NCBI RefSeq assembly: GCF_029351045.1
Contig: NZ_JARKIN010000001.1
Location: 5,487,001-5,551,000 of the forward strand
DNA: 64,000 nucleotides
From: Streptomyces sp. WMMB303
Lineage (GTDB): Bacteria > Actinomycetota > Actinomycetes > Streptomycetales > Streptomycetaceae
Reading direction: 5' to 3'
Made by a program: the position numbers and the translations under genes. Each line of letters opens with the position of its first letter. Position 1 is the first letter of the stretch. Positions 33,200 to 42,324 of the stretch are shown one piece after another. Under the pieces are notes generated by a model. That model was not told where the DNA came from, did not search any database, and saw only the letters and a list, made by a program, of their open reading frames with translations.

Positions 33200-34131
33200 T
33201 GAGCATCCAGCAGCACGACGGCCAGGCGGCTCCGGGCGCGCCGCAGCAGCAGGCGGCGCAGGGGAACTGGCCGAACGGGATCGCCCCCTACAGCTCGCCC
33301 ATCCCGATGGCGCGCACCCACCTCGGCCACGCGCTGGTCTCGGAGTGGACGAAGATCCGCACCGTCCGCTCCACCGTGTGGACCCTCAGTGTGATGTTCG
33401 CACTCGTCGTCGGGATCGGTTTCCTGACGGCGCTGGCGCTGAGCGGTGACGACTACACCGGCCAGCCGCTGCTGGCCGGCGGCCTGTTCGGGCTGATGCT
33501 CGGGCAGATCTGCGTCATCACGCTCGGCGTGCTGGTGGTCACCTCGGAGTACGGCACCGGCATGATCCGTACCACCCTCACCGCCTGCCCGCAGCGCGGC
33601 AGGGTGCTGCTGGCCAAGGCGGCGGTCTTCTTCGGGCTGGCCTTCGTGACCACGACGCTGGCCTGTGCGCTCACCGCGCTGATCAACTCCGCGCTGCTGG
33701 GCGACCAGACCCGTCCCTCGTACGTGAGCGCCGAGGACTTCAGCGGGTCCTTCGAAGGAGGGAAGGTCGTCGCCTCGAGCGGCGAATGGCTGGGCGCCAC
33801 GGTCGGCGCGGGCCTCTACGTGGCACTGCTGGGTCTGCTGTCGCTGGCGGTGGGCGCACTGCTGCGGCACTCCGCGGGCGCGATCACCACGATGCTGGGC
33901 GTGGTGCTGCTGCCGCTGGTGATGGCGCTGTTCATGGTGGGCGAGGCGCTCCAGGACATCCGCAGGATGCTGCTGGAGTACTCGCCCCTCAACGGGCTGG
34001 CCTCCCTCTACCGGATCCCGATGAGCGAGGACCAGGACGCGACCGGGTGGCCGCTGCTGGGCGGCTTGGCGGTCGTCACGCTGGTCGTGCTCGCGGCGGC
34101 CTACGCGCTGCTCAACAAGCGCGACGTGTAG
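33199..34131 (+). CDS. ABC-2 type permease (second pair)
   Basis: 310 residues. About 45 cytoplasmic Gln/Ala/Pro-rich residues, absent from the first permease, precede the shared LVSEWTKIRTVRSTVWTL motif. Six helices follow, with the TSEYGTGMIRTTLTACPQRG coupling region and the end AYALLNKRDV matching the paralogue. A larger external loop (about 180-200, TRPSYVSAEDFSGSFEGG) distinguishes it. It is translated directly after the second ATPase. Both subunits of this pair have disordered extensions that the first pair has in shorter form or lacks. Confidence 0.92.
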   Translation: MSIQQHDGQAAPGAPQQQAAQGNWPNGIAPYSSPIPMARTHLGHALVSEWTKIRTVRSTVWTLSVMFALVVGIGFLTALALSGDDYTGQPLLAGGLFGLMLGQICVITLGVLVVTSEYGTGMIRTTLTACPQRGRVLLAKAAVFFGLAFVTTTLACALTALINSALLGDQTRPSYVSAEDFSGSFEGGKVVASSGEWLGATVGAGLYVALLGLLSLAVGALLRHSAGAITTMLGVVLLPLVMALFMVGEALQDIRRMLLEYSPLNGLASLYRIPMSEDQDATGWPLLGGLAVVTLVVLAAAYALLNKRDV

Positions 34132-34183
34132 CAGGCGCGCAGCGGCGCCCCGCGCGGGACCCGCTGCCGTCCGCGTATCCGCG

Positions 34184-34543
34184 TCAATAGCGCGGCGCGT
34201 TGCGGGACCGCTGGAGCCTGGCGCTCCGGCGGTCCCGTGCGTTCCAGCAGGCGCGGTGCCAGTGCCGGCGGTCGGCGACATCACCCTCCACGGGCCAGAC
34301 GACCACATGCGGGACACCGGGCGGGATCTCCTGGTCGCAGCCGGGGCACCGGTAGTGCTTGACCGCGGCGCCCCCGCTTATCTGCCGGACGGCCCACTCC
34401 TCGCCCTGCCAGTCCTCCGTGCGCTGCAGTCCGAACCGCTCCCGCCCCTCGCGCTCCCCGCCGGCGGAAGTCCCGGATCCGGTGCGGGCGGCCTTGGCTG
34501 ACTTGACGGCGCCGCTGCGGGAGCGGTTACGACGCGGGGACAC
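34184..34543 (-). CDS. Small basic protein with a putative zinc-binding core
   Basis: 119 residues from a GTG with GAGGTG upstream. The N-terminal 60 residues are Arg/Ser/Gly-rich. The C-terminal half has YRCPGCDQEIPPGVPHVVVW, then HWHRACW, a CxxC...H..HxxxC pattern resembling a treble-clef zinc site. Homologues are often named ATP/GTP-binding protein, but no P-loop is present, so I do not use that name. Conserved small nucleic-acid or protein-binding protein is the most that can be said. Confidence 0.75.
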   Translation of the reverse strand: MSPRRNRSRSGAVKSAKAARTGSGTSAGGEREGRERFGLQRTEDWQGEEWAVRQISGGAAVKHYRCPGCDQEIPPGVPHVVVWPVEGDVADRRHWHRACWNARDRRSARLQRSRNAPRY

Positions 34544-34845
34544 GGGGGCACCTCGGGGGTCGACGGCGGTGGGCGCGTGCCCGGCCGGTCACGCCACGGT
34601 GTGCGATACGCGCGGTTCTGCTGCCGTGTGGCACGGCGGCCGGGTATTTTCCAGCCTACGCAGAGGACCGACGACCGCACTCCCCCGTCCACAGGCGGGA
34701 GCGGATCGGCGTTCATCCGATGAACAGCACTCCGGACCGTGCCTTCGGCGCCCCGTCCGCCGTTAGTGCTGGATGGGGTGTCCGGTTCTGCCGAACGCCC
34801 GGCCCGGACCGGACCGGCCGCGGGCAGTCATGAGAGCGGTGGGGA
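34544..34845. other. Divergent intergenic region before the LLM oxidoreductase gene
   Basis: 302 nt between two divergent genes. I see no gene, no strong inverted repeat, and only ribosome sites at either end (GAGGTG for the small protein, GGTGGGGA for the oxidoreductase). Confidence 0.55.
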
Positions 34846-35892
34846 ATGCAGGTTGGAGCTTTCGTCCTGGGCGCGCAGTTCCCGGGCCAGCAGGAGAGCG
34901 AGGCGCTGGACCGGGCCGTGAGCGTCGCGGAGGCCGCCGAGCGGGGCGGTCTGGACCACGTCTGGCTCGCCGAGCACCATTTCGTGTCCTACGGGGTATG
35001 CCCCTCGGCGGTGACGCTCGCGGCACTGCTGTTGGGGCGCACCCGGCGGATCGGCGTCGGCACCGCGGTCAGCGTGCTGCCCAACGCGCACCCGGTCGCG
35101 CTCGGTGAGCAGACCGCGCTGCTGCATCTGCTCACCGAGGGACGCTTCACGCTCGGAGTCGGGCGCGGTGGGCCGTGGGTGGATCTGGAGGTCTTCGGCG
35201 GCGGGACCCGCGCGTTCGAAGAGGGCTTCCCGGAGGCGCTGGACCTGCTGCTGCGCTGGCTGCGCGAGCCGCGGGTGGGCGCGGACGGCGAGCGCTACCG
35301 CTTCCGCGAGGTGGCCGTGGTGCCGCGCCCGGATCCGGCCGGGCCCCCCGGTCCCGGTGCGGGTGGCGGGCCCGGCGTGGTCGTCGCCTGCACCTCGCCG
35401 GGAACCGTCCGGCTGGCCGCGGAACGGCTGCTGCCGATGCTGCTGGGCATGCACTGCGGGGACGCGGACAAGGCGGACATGACGCGGCTGTGGCGCACTG
35501 CGGCGCTGGAGGCCGGCCATCCTCCGGAAGCGGTCGCGGCCACCGCCCGGCAGCATGTGTCGGCCGGGGTCGTGCAGGTGGGCGACTCGCACGAGGAGGC
35601 GCGGCAGGCACTGACCAAGGCGATGCCCGGCTGGCTGCAGGAAGGCCTGGGGCAGCACGTGACCGTGGACGGCCGGCCGCGCTCCATGCGGGACCCGCTC
35701 GCGTACACGGAACTGCTGTGCGAGCTGCACGCCGTGGGCTCGCCCCGGCTGTGCGCCGACCGCCTGGCGGCGACGGCCGAGCGTACCGGGATCGAACGGT
35801 TCGCGCTGCTGGTCGAGGGCACCGGCGAGCGGGACGGCACCCTGCGGAACGTCCAGCGGCTGGCCGAGGAGGTGCGGCCACTGCTCGCGTGA
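34846..35892 (+). CDS. LLM class flavin-dependent oxidoreductase
   Basis: 348 residues, TIM-barrel of the bacterial luciferase-like superfamily: VSVAEAAERGGLDHVWLAEHHF, GVCPSAVTLAALLLGRTRRI and ALLHLLTEGRFTLGVGRGGP are family signatures. Such enzymes use reduced FMN or F420. A glycine/proline-rich insertion (about 163-180, PAGPPGPGAGGGPG) is unusual for the fold and probably a surface loop. The gene is monocistronic, with a strong terminator about 115 nt downstream. Substrate unknown. Confidence 0.88.
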   Translation: MQVGAFVLGAQFPGQQESEALDRAVSVAEAAERGGLDHVWLAEHHFVSYGVCPSAVTLAALLLGRTRRIGVGTAVSVLPNAHPVALGEQTALLHLLTEGRFTLGVGRGGPWVDLEVFGGGTRAFEEGFPEALDLLLRWLREPRVGADGERYRFREVAVVPRPDPAGPPGPGAGGGPGVVVACTSPGTVRLAAERLLPMLLGMHCGDADKADMTRLWRTAALEAGHPPEAVAATARQHVSAGVVQVGDSHEEARQALTKAMPGWLQEGLGQHVTVDGRPRSMRDPLAYTELLCELHAVGSPRLCADRLAATAERTGIERFALLVEGTGERDGTLRNVQRLAEEVRPLLA

Positions 35893-36005
35893 GAGCGAGC
35901 GGCGACCCGGCGCCCGATCCGGAGCACCGTATCCCGCAAAGGCCGAAAAACGTTGCAGCCGGACGGTGTTGCCCGGCGGTGCCGGACTGCGGCAGGGCAC
36001 AGCGG

Positions 36006-36037
36006 CGTTGCGGCGGTGGGTTCCCACCGCCGCAACG
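36006..36037. terminator. Bidirectional terminator after the LLM oxidoreductase gene
   Basis: Perfect 15-bp stem CGTTGCGGCGGTGGG / CCCACCGCCGCAACG around TT, between convergent stop codons at 35892 and 36063. Confidence 0.85.
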
Positions 36038-36062
36038 GACGCGGTCCGTACCCGCCCGACGC

Positions 36063-36455
36063 TCAGCAGTCGCGCAGCTCCGGCGACTGGTTGAGGAGCT
36101 GCCCGCGTATGGAGGTGAACCGGGCGAGCCGGTCGTCAGCCGACGTGTCCAGCGGGAAGACCGCCACACGGTGGCAGTTCTGGAAGGCGAGCCGCACCCC
36201 GAAGTGCCGTTCCAGGGCACCGCGGATCGCGTCGCTGGCCAGCGCGCGGAGCAACTGGCCACGGTGCTGCTCGTCCGGGGGCGGCGTCTGGTTGTCGGCG
36301 AACTCCCCGCCGTCCACCTTCAACTGCGCGACGAGCGAACTGACCATCTCCCACGCGTACGGGAGGGAAGTGCGGACGCAGTCGACGAACGCCGCCTCAT
36401 CCACCTCGCCACGCTCTGCCTGATCCAAAAGCGCAGGTGGGACGTCGAGCGACAT
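36063..36455 (-). CDS. SCO5389 family protein, function unknown
   Basis: 130 residues. The ATG at 36455 has GAGGAGA 6 nt upstream; frame extension beyond it crosses the nucS gene and is not credible. The sequence MSLDVPPALLDQAERGEVDEAAFVDCVR, cut here to its opening, is conserved across streptomycetes. It is mostly helical, acidic in the first half, with a DNQTPPPDEQHRGQLLRAL segment, and no signal peptide or helix in the membrane. It is divergent from nucS and shares its promoter region; no link in function is known. Confidence 0.85.
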   Translation of the reverse strand: MSLDVPPALLDQAERGEVDEAAFVDCVRTSLPYAWEMVSSLVAQLKVDGGEFADNQTPPPDEQHRGQLLRALASDAIRGALERHFGVRLAFQNCHRVAVFPLDTSADDRLARFTSIRGQLLNQSPELRDC

Positions 36456-36660
36456 GGGTTTCTCCTCTCGCGACCCGGGCCCTGGGGCCGGGGTCTCTTG
36501 GGGGTGAACGGACATCACCGTGTAGTCGCGCAACCTCGCACGGCGACGTCCAGCCTTACCGTACGGCTCCGGACGTGAGAGCAGCACGAGAATGGGAATA
36601 CTCGCGCCACTGCCGAACACCCCATCAGGGGGCGAATCGCGCGCGGTGGCGGCGGTCGAG

Positions 36661-36666
36661 TAGCGT
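36661..36666 (+). promoter_or_regulatory. -10 element of nucS
   Basis: TAGCGT lies 8 nt before the ATG at 36675 and no ribosome site is present, so transcription and translation probably begin together. Confidence 0.45.
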
Positions 36667-36674
36667 GACCGACC

Positions 36675-37337
36675 ATGCGTCTCGTCATCGCCCGCTGCTC
36701 GGTCGACTACGCCGGCAGGCTCACCGCGCATCTGCCCGCCGCACCCAGGCTGATCCTGGTCAAGGCGGACGGCTCGGTGTCCGTCCATGCCGACGACCGC
36801 GCGTACAAGCCCCTCAACTGGATGTCTCCTCCGTGCACCCTCAAAGAGGGGGACGATCAGCGCTGGACGGTGGAGAACAAGGCGGGCGAGAAACTGATCA
36901 TCACTATGGAGGAGATACTGCACGACTCCTCCCACGAACTGGGCACCGACCCGGGATTGATCAAGGATGGCGTGGAAGCACACCTCCAGGAACTTCTCGC
37001 CGACCGCATGGAGACGCTGGGCGAGGGCTGGTCCCTGATCCGCCGTGAGTTCCCCACCGCCATCGGGCCCGTCGACATCCTGGGCCGCGACAGTGACGGG
37101 ACCACGGTCGCCGTGGAGATCAAGCGCCGCGGTGAGATCGACGGCGTGGAACAGCTCACCCGCTATCTGGAGCTGCTCAACCGCGACCCCCATCTCGCCC
37201 CCGTCAAGGGCGTCTTCGCCGCGCAGGAGATCAAGCCACAGGCCCGGGTGCTCGCCGCCGACCGCGGCATCTCCTGCGTCACCCTCGACTACGACGGTCT
37301 GCGCGGCATCGAGGACGACAAACTCCGGCTGTTCTGA
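36675..37337 (+). CDS. nucS: NucS/EndoMS mismatch-specific endonuclease
   Basis: Cuts both strands at mismatches and gives actinobacteria, which lack MutS/MutL, their mismatch repair. The 220-residue protein has an N-terminal DNA-binding and dimerisation beta domain (1-110) and a C-terminal RecB-like nuclease: GPVDILGRD supplies the Asp, VAVEIKRRG the Glu-x-Lys, and IDGVEQLTRYLELL the conserved Gln and Tyr. The C-terminal acidic-hydrophobic peptide DDKLRLF resembles the clamp-binding tail of the family. Monocistronic, likely leaderless. Confidence 0.95.
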   Translation: MRLVIARCSVDYAGRLTAHLPAAPRLILVKADGSVSVHADDRAYKPLNWMSPPCTLKEGDDQRWTVENKAGEKLIITMEEILHDSSHELGTDPGLIKDGVEAHLQELLADRMETLGEGWSLIRREFPTAIGPVDILGRDSDGTTVAVEIKRRGEIDGVEQLTRYLELLNRDPHLAPVKGVFAAQEIKPQARVLAADRGISCVTLDYDGLRGIEDDKLRLF

Positions 37338-37476
37338 GCTCACACCGCAGCGCTCACCGGCCTCGGGCGCTCACCGGCCGCCGAGGCGGCCGGTGAGCCC
37401 TGCGACGCGCCCGCAGCCGGTTTCCGGTACCCCGCGCCCGGCACCCGTGCCCGGGGCCGCCCGGCGGTACCGCGCG

Positions 37477-39843
37477 TCAGGACGCCGAGGGTTCGGGCGC
37501 GCTCGCATCCGCACTGCCGCTGGGCGACCGCTCCGGTGCCCCGCCGGTCTGCGTCGTGGTGTTGTCCGCGCCGCCCGAGGGCGTCTTCGGCGGGTCCTCG
37601 GAGGTCGGGTCGTCGCTGGGGGTGGGCGAGGGGTCCTCGGAGGTGGGCGGGTCCTCCGGCGAGGAGGACGGGGGCCGGTGCGAGGAGGGCGGATCGTCCG
37701 GCGACGACGGCGGCTCGTGCGGGCTGCCGGGGTCGTCGGGAGCTTCGGAGGAGCTCTTCGGGGAACTGGGCTCCTCCCCCGGCTTCCCGGCGTCCCGCGA
37801 GGAGGTGGGGCTGCCCGTGCCCGGCGAGGGCCGGCCCGCGACGGGCCGCTGGTCCGGCTGCCCGCTCCGGCCGCCGTCGCCGGGCGGGGCGTCGCCGGGG
37901 GCGTTGTCCTCGTCGTCCTGCGAGGTCGCCGAGTCCGGCTGCACGGAGTCCGGGGGGCTCTCGTCGGAGACGGTGCCCAGGGTGACGACGGTGCCGAGCA
38001 CGGCCGCCAGCAGGGCGCCGGCACCGGCCGCCGCCAGGTTCCGCTTGCTGCTCGTGAAGGCGCGCCAGCCGCGCGCCGCGCCGTGCCGGGCGCTCCCGGA
38101 GGCGGTGCGGCCGACCGGCGGCGTCGCCTCCGCCGCGGCGTCCGAGGGGGAGACGAGTGTCGCGCCCGGCTGCTGCTGGGCAGCGGCGGTCGAGAGCACC
38201 GGAGTGGTGGTGGCGTCCGCGGCGGCCCGCGGTGTGCCCGGCGTCGGCGTACCGGCCGCGAGGTCGCCGCCCGGCGCCCCGGCGGCCGGGGCCGAGAGCT
38301 GGTCGGTGACCAGCGCGAGGGCCCTGCGGCCCGCGACCGTCCCCCGCTGGTCGGCCAGGGTGCCGCGCAGCCCCAGTGCCGTCTCCAGTTCGGAGCGGGC
38401 CCGCTCGGGGTTGCCCGCGGCAAGAGCCAGCACGCCCAGCTCGTGGTGGAAATAGGCTTCCTCGGCGACCTCTCCGGAAGCCCGTGCCGCCTCCTGGCCG
38501 GCGCGCAGCACCCGCTCCCAGGCGCTCCAGCGCATTCCCGCCGCCAGCACCGGCGCCGCGGTGCGGGCGAGCAGCACGGCGGCGCTGGCGCTGCCCGTGC
38601 GCTGCGCGCCGCGCACGGCCGAGAGCAGCGGGTCGGCCTCCAGTGCGACGCGGTCGGCGGTGACGGTGGTCTGCCCGGCCCACCAGCTGTAGTGCTGCGC
38701 GGCGGTGAGGACGTAGGGGGTGGCCGTCTCGGCGTGACCGGCCTCGGTCAGCTCGGCGGCGCAGCCCGCGGCGAGCTTGAAGTGGTCGCCCGCCGGGCTG
38801 AGCAGTCCGGCGGCCAGCAGTTCGCCCTGGCAGTCCCCGGCCTGTGGGTCGCCGAGGAGCGCCGGCAGGTGCTCGGCGTGCGGCAGCTCACCGCCGAGCG
38901 CGAGGGCCAGCCGCAGCGCCTCGCGCCCCGCCTCGGAGAGGGCCGCGGCCAGCAGCGGGGCGAGCGCCACGTCGTCCGGCAGGTCGGCGACGACGCTCTC
39001 GCTGCCCTGCAGCCGCAGCAGCGCGCCGGCCTGGACGAAGCGCAGCGGCAGGCCCTCGGAGCCGAACCACAGGTCGGCGGCCCAGTCGGCCTCGCCGTCG
39101 GTGACCTGGCGGTGCACGGCCCGCTCGAGCAGCTCCAGGCAGGCCGTGCGGCTGAGTCCGGGCAGGAACACCTCCTCGAGACCGGAGCCGGGAGCGGGTG
39201 CGGGTACCTCGGGCGTGGCGGTGAACAGGAAGGCGCACTCGGGGGTGACCCGCAGCAGGTCGTCGAGCGCCGCGCCGCCGAACTCCAGGTCGTCGACGAG
39301 CACGACGGCGCCGATCCCGCCCAGCACGCTGTCCAGTTCGGCCTTCCCCGGGCGGTACCGGGGGGCGCTGTGGACCGCGGCGAACAGGTCGTACATCAGG
39401 TCGCTGGGGGTGCGGCGGTACCCGTTGAGCCGGACCACTCCGTCGGGCGCCAGGGTGGCCACGTCCTCGGCGACGGCGTCGAGGAGGGCGGTGCGCCCGG
39501 ATCCGGCGGGCCCGGTGAGCCGGACCGAGCGGCCGCGGGAGAGCAGCCGGGAGAGCCGTTCGCGCTCCTCGTCGCGCTCCAGGAGGCTGCCGGGGGGCAG
39601 CGCCGCGGCGGCTGTGGCCTCCTGGACCGGACGGTCCCGGAGGGCGCGCTTGTGCGGGGCGTCGTGCTCGGCGCCCGGCGGGCGGGGTTCCACCTCGCTG
39701 CCGTCGACCGGGTTGACCGTCACGAGGTACCGGTCGGCGACGAGCCGGACGGCCCGGACCTGCTCGCCGCCGGTCCCACCGCTGGTGGACGGATACTCGT
39801 CGCCGTGTGCGGGACGGTCGCTGCCGTGCCGTTCCATCGTCAT
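37477..39843 (-). CDS. Membrane-anchored AAA/STAND-like NTPase with extracytoplasmic Pro/Ser tail
   Basis: 788 residues. After a hydrophilic N-terminus, an ATPase module starts at LLERDEERERLSRLLSRG (about 85) with Walker A GPAGSGRTAL and Walker B GAVVLVDDLE. A helical region follows to about 500, including TPR-like EEAYFHHELGVLALAAGNPERARSELETAL, cut here to its opening. After a Pro/Ala linker one membrane helix (about 602-625) leads to a 163-residue Pro/Ser/Glu/Asp tail, presumably outside. ATG at 39843 has GGGAG upstream. The domain order resembles LuxR/SARP-type STAND regulators, but the DNA-binding domain is replaced by a membrane anchor. Role unknown; a signalling ATPase is inference. 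Confidence 0.82.
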   Translation of the reverse strand: MTMERHGSDRPAHGDEYPSTSGGTGGEQVRAVRLVADRYLVTVNPVDGSEVEPRPPGAEHDAPHKRALRDRPVQEATAAAALPPGSLLERDEERERLSRLLSRGRSVRLTGPAGSGRTALLDAVAEDVATLAPDGVVRLNGYRRTPSDLMYDLFAAVHSAPRYRPGKAELDSVLGGIGAVVLVDDLEFGGAALDDLLRVTPECAFLFTATPEVPAPAPGSGLEEVFLPGLSRTACLELLERAVHRQVTDGEADWAADLWFGSEGLPLRFVQAGALLRLQGSESVVADLPDDVALAPLLAAALSEAGREALRLALALGGELPHAEHLPALLGDPQAGDCQGELLAAGLLSPAGDHFKLAAGCAAELTEAGHAETATPYVLTAAQHYSWWAGQTTVTADRVALEADPLLSAVRGAQRTGSASAAVLLARTAAPVLAAGMRWSAWERVLRAGQEAARASGEVAEEAYFHHELGVLALAAGNPERARSELETALGLRGTLADQRGTVAGRRALALVTDQLSAPAAGAPGGDLAAGTPTPGTPRAAADATTTPVLSTAAAQQQPGATLVSPSDAAAEATPPVGRTASGSARHGAARGWRAFTSSKRNLAAAGAGALLAAVLGTVVTLGTVSDESPPDSVQPDSATSQDDEDNAPGDAPPGDGGRSGQPDQRPVAGRPSPGTGSPTSSRDAGKPGEEPSSPKSSSEAPDDPGSPHEPPSSPDDPPSSHRPPSSSPEDPPTSEDPSPTPSDDPTSEDPPKTPSGGADNTTTQTGGAPERSPSGSADASAPEPSAS

Positions 39844-39952
39844 GTCTCCCAAGAACAGGTGGCGCGATCGGCCGACCGGGAGGGGCCGGTCCGGCGCACG
39901 GCCCCCATTGTCCAGGAAGCGACGGCGCGTGAGGGCGGTACCGGCCCGGCTG

Positions 39953-40351
39953 TCATGGCTTCGCCAGGATACCGGGCTGCCCGGGGCGGGATCCGGCAGC
40001 CGGGGAAGCGCCCGGCGCGGCGGTCTCGATGGCCAGGATGCGGTGCAGCCGGGTGGCCACCAGCAGGCGCCGCATCTGCGGGGGCACCCTGCGCAGGACG
40101 AGTCTGCGGCCGCAGCGTCCCGCGCGGCGGTGTGCGCCCATGATGACCCCGAGCCCCGTGGCGTCCCACGAGTCGAGCTCGGCGAGGTCCAGCACGAGGT
40201 CACCGTCGCCCGAGTCGACGGCTGCGTGCAGGACCGTACGGGCGTCCGCCGCGCTGCGGACGTCGAGACGACCTCCGACGACCAGCTCGGCGTGGTCGCC
40301 CCTGATATGCATATGTGCTCCCGGCGTGGTGTCCGTGGCGTGGTTGCTCAT
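39953..40351 (-). CDS. STAS domain protein, anti-sigma factor antagonist-like
   Basis: 132 residues. The STAS core (15-112) reads AELVVGGRLDVRSAADARTVL, then LVLDLAELDSWDATGLGVIM; Thr65 occupies the position of the phosphorylated serine of SpoIIAA-type antagonists. Such proteins release sigma factors by binding a partner kinase, but no anti-sigma kinase is adjacent. The 20-residue C-terminal extension is disordered. It lies 109 nt upstream of the membrane NTPase on the same strand and may share a transcript with it. Confidence 0.87.
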   Translation of the reverse strand: MSNHATDTTPGAHMHIRGDHAELVVGGRLDVRSAADARTVLHAAVDSGDGDLVLDLAELDSWDATGLGVIMGAHRRAGRCGRRLVLRRVPPQMRRLLVATRLHRILAIETAAPGASPAAGSRPGQPGILAKP

Positions 40352-40592
40352 GCTGGTGCAGTCCCACTGCGGATGACTGGTGCCACAGCGGTGGGGTTGC
40401 CGTCCGTTTCCGGACCGATACCGAGTTTCACCCCCACGGGTGCCTCGGGCGACGATCCGGCCGCCGTCCGGGCCCGGCCTCCCCGCTCCGGCCGGGCCGC
40501 GCGCGCCGCTCCCGGCCGGAACGCGCGCTGCGGAGCGCCGATGAGGCCGAGCGGCGGATCCGCACCGCCCCTCCGCCGCACCGGGTCCGGGG

Positions 40593-41450
40593 TCAGTGCT
40601 GGTAGAAGCCCTGCCCGGCCTTGCGGCCGAGGTCCCCGGCGTCGACCATGCGGCGCATCAGTTCGGGCGGGGCGAACTTGCCGTCCTGGGACTCGGTGTG
40701 AATGTTCTCCGTGGCGTGCAGCAGGATGTCCACGCCGGTCAGGTCGGCGGTCGCCAGCGGGCCCATGGCGTGGCCGAAGCCGAGCCGGCAGGCGGTGTCG
40801 ATGTCCTCGGCCGAGGCGACGCCGGACTCGTAGAGCTTCGCGGCCTCCACCACGAGCGCCGAGATCAGGCGGGTGGTGACGAAGCCGGCGACATCCCGGT
40901 TGACCACGACGCAGGTCTTGCCGACCGACTCGGCGAACTCCCGTGCGGTGGCCAGGGTTTCGTCGCTCGTCTTGAGGCCGCGCACCAGCTCGCACAGCGC
41001 CATCATGGGTACGGGCGAGAAGAAGTGCGTGCCCACGACCCGCTCCGGCCGGGTGGTGGCCGCCGCGATCTTGGTGATCGGGATGGCGGAGGTGTTGGAG
41101 GCGAGGACGGCCTCGTCGCGGGCCAGCTTGTCGACGGCGGCGAAGATCTCCCGCTTGACCTCGATCCGCTCGAAGACGGCCTCGACGACGACATCCGCCT
41201 CGGACACCGCCTCCAGGTCCGTGGTGGTGCTGATCCGGCCCAGGGCGGCCTCCGCGTCGGCCGCGTCGAGCTTGCCCTTGGAGACGAACTTGTCGTACGA
41301 CGCCTTGATCCCGTCCCTGCCGCGGGTGAGCGCCTCGTCCGTCACATCGCGGAGCGTCACGCCCCAGCCCGCCTGGGCGGAGACCTGTGCGATTCCGGAG
41401 CCCATGAGTCCGGCTCCGATGACGGCGAGCTTCTTCGCCACGTTCTTCAC
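40593..41450 (-). CDS. 3-hydroxybutyryl-CoA dehydrogenase
   Basis: Reduces acetoacetyl-CoA to 3-hydroxybutyryl-CoA (or the reverse) with NAD(P). 285 residues: Rossmann motif VIGAGLMGSGIA, EAVFERIEVKRE, SNTSAIPI, the catalytic HFFSPVPMM histidine and NRDVAGFVTTRL. The C-terminal helical domain ends DLGRKAGQGFYQH. The GTG at 41450 is chosen to give the family N-terminus VKNVAKKLAVIG; another in-frame GTG lies 6 nt upstream. With the thiolase at 22536 it could feed butyryl-CoA or the ethylmalonyl-CoA route. Monocistronic. Confidence 0.94.
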   Translation of the reverse strand: MKNVAKKLAVIGAGLMGSGIAQVSAQAGWGVTLRDVTDEALTRGRDGIKASYDKFVSKGKLDAADAEAALGRISTTTDLEAVSEADVVVEAVFERIEVKREIFAAVDKLARDEAVLASNTSAIPITKIAAATTRPERVVGTHFFSPVPMMALCELVRGLKTSDETLATAREFAESVGKTCVVVNRDVAGFVTTRLISALVVEAAKLYESGVASAEDIDTACRLGFGHAMGPLATADLTGVDILLHATENIHTESQDGKFAPPELMRRMVDAGDLGRKAGQGFYQH

Positions 41451-41630
41451 CCTCACTTCGTCGCACCGGCCCGCACGCCCGCTGCGGCGGCGTGCCCGGC
41501 GCATTGTGAATGACCGTTCGTTGGGCGGACATTAGCGTCTCCCGGAGGGGCGTGGGAGGCGAAGAGACACGTATCACGTCTCACATGGCGGACGTCACAC
41601 CCAACCCGCCGCACCCCGCCGCCGGTCCCA

Positions 41631-42284
41631 TCAGCCGGGCCGCACCGCGTACTTGAGGAAGCGCTCGGAGACGAGCCCCTCGTAGGTGTCGAGCTTCCCG
41701 AGCGCGGCGAGCGCCGCCTGTTCGGGTGACATCCCGGCGGCGATCGCCCGGGTCGCACCCCGGAAGAGCTGGTTGGAGATGTGGACGAGTTCACCCGCGA
41801 CCAACTGCGGCATGGGGTCCTCGGGGTCGTCGCCGGTCTCCTCGGCGAGGGTCTCGGTGAGCCGCTCGGCGGTCCGGTACTGCATCAGCATCATCCGGGC
41901 CAGCAGCGAGGGCGCCCCGTGGATGCAGCGCATGAAGGCGTCGTAGCCCTCCATCATCCCGGCGTAGACGCTGCGGTCCTCGATCTCGGCGCGCAGCCTG
42001 CCGAGCACCGCGTCCGCCGCCGACTGGCCCGGCAGCCGCTCGCGCACGAACCGGGAGGGGCGGTCGATCACCTCCTCGGCGCGGTCGAAGAAGAGGTCCT
42101 CCTTGGTCGGGAAGTAGTTGTAGACCGTGTTCGCCGAGACGTCCGCGGCCTCCGCGATCTCGGCGATGGTCACGGCGTCGAAGCCGCGGTCGAGGAAGAG
42201 TCCCGTGGCGATGTCGGAGATCCGCAGCCGGGTCTCGCGCTTCTTGCGTTCCCTGCGGCCCTCCTGGGGTGCGGTGCTGGTCAT
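41631..42284 (-). CDS. TetR family regulator divergent from an ABC exporter
   Basis: 217 residues. The DNA-binding domain reads RKKRETRLRISDIATGLFLDRG, then ITIAEI-type helices AVTIAEIAEAADVSANTVYNYFPTKEDLFFD. The C-terminal ligand domain is helical with no recognisable subtype. It is divergent from an exporter of the DrrA/DrrB type across 82 nt containing an A+T-rich near-palindrome, the usual layout of a drug-responsive repressor. The inducer is unknown. Confidence 0.92.
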   Translation of the reverse strand: MTSTAPQEGRRERKKRETRLRISDIATGLFLDRGFDAVTIAEIAEAADVSANTVYNYFPTKEDLFFDRAEEVIDRPSRFVRERLPGQSAADAVLGRLRAEIEDRSVYAGMMEGYDAFMRCIHGAPSLLARMMLMQYRTAERLTETLAEETGDDPEDPMPQLVAGELVHISNQLFRGATRAIAAGMSPEQAALAALGKLDTYEGLVSERFLKYAVRPG

Positions 42285-42324
42285 GGCTCCATCGTAGGCC
42301 GGGCGTGGTGCCGGTGAAATTTTG

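Noticed and set aside
34184..34543. The name ATP/GTP-binding protein, often given to homologues
   Set aside because: No Walker A or B motif is present; the visible motif is a CxxC...HxxxC zinc-type pattern.
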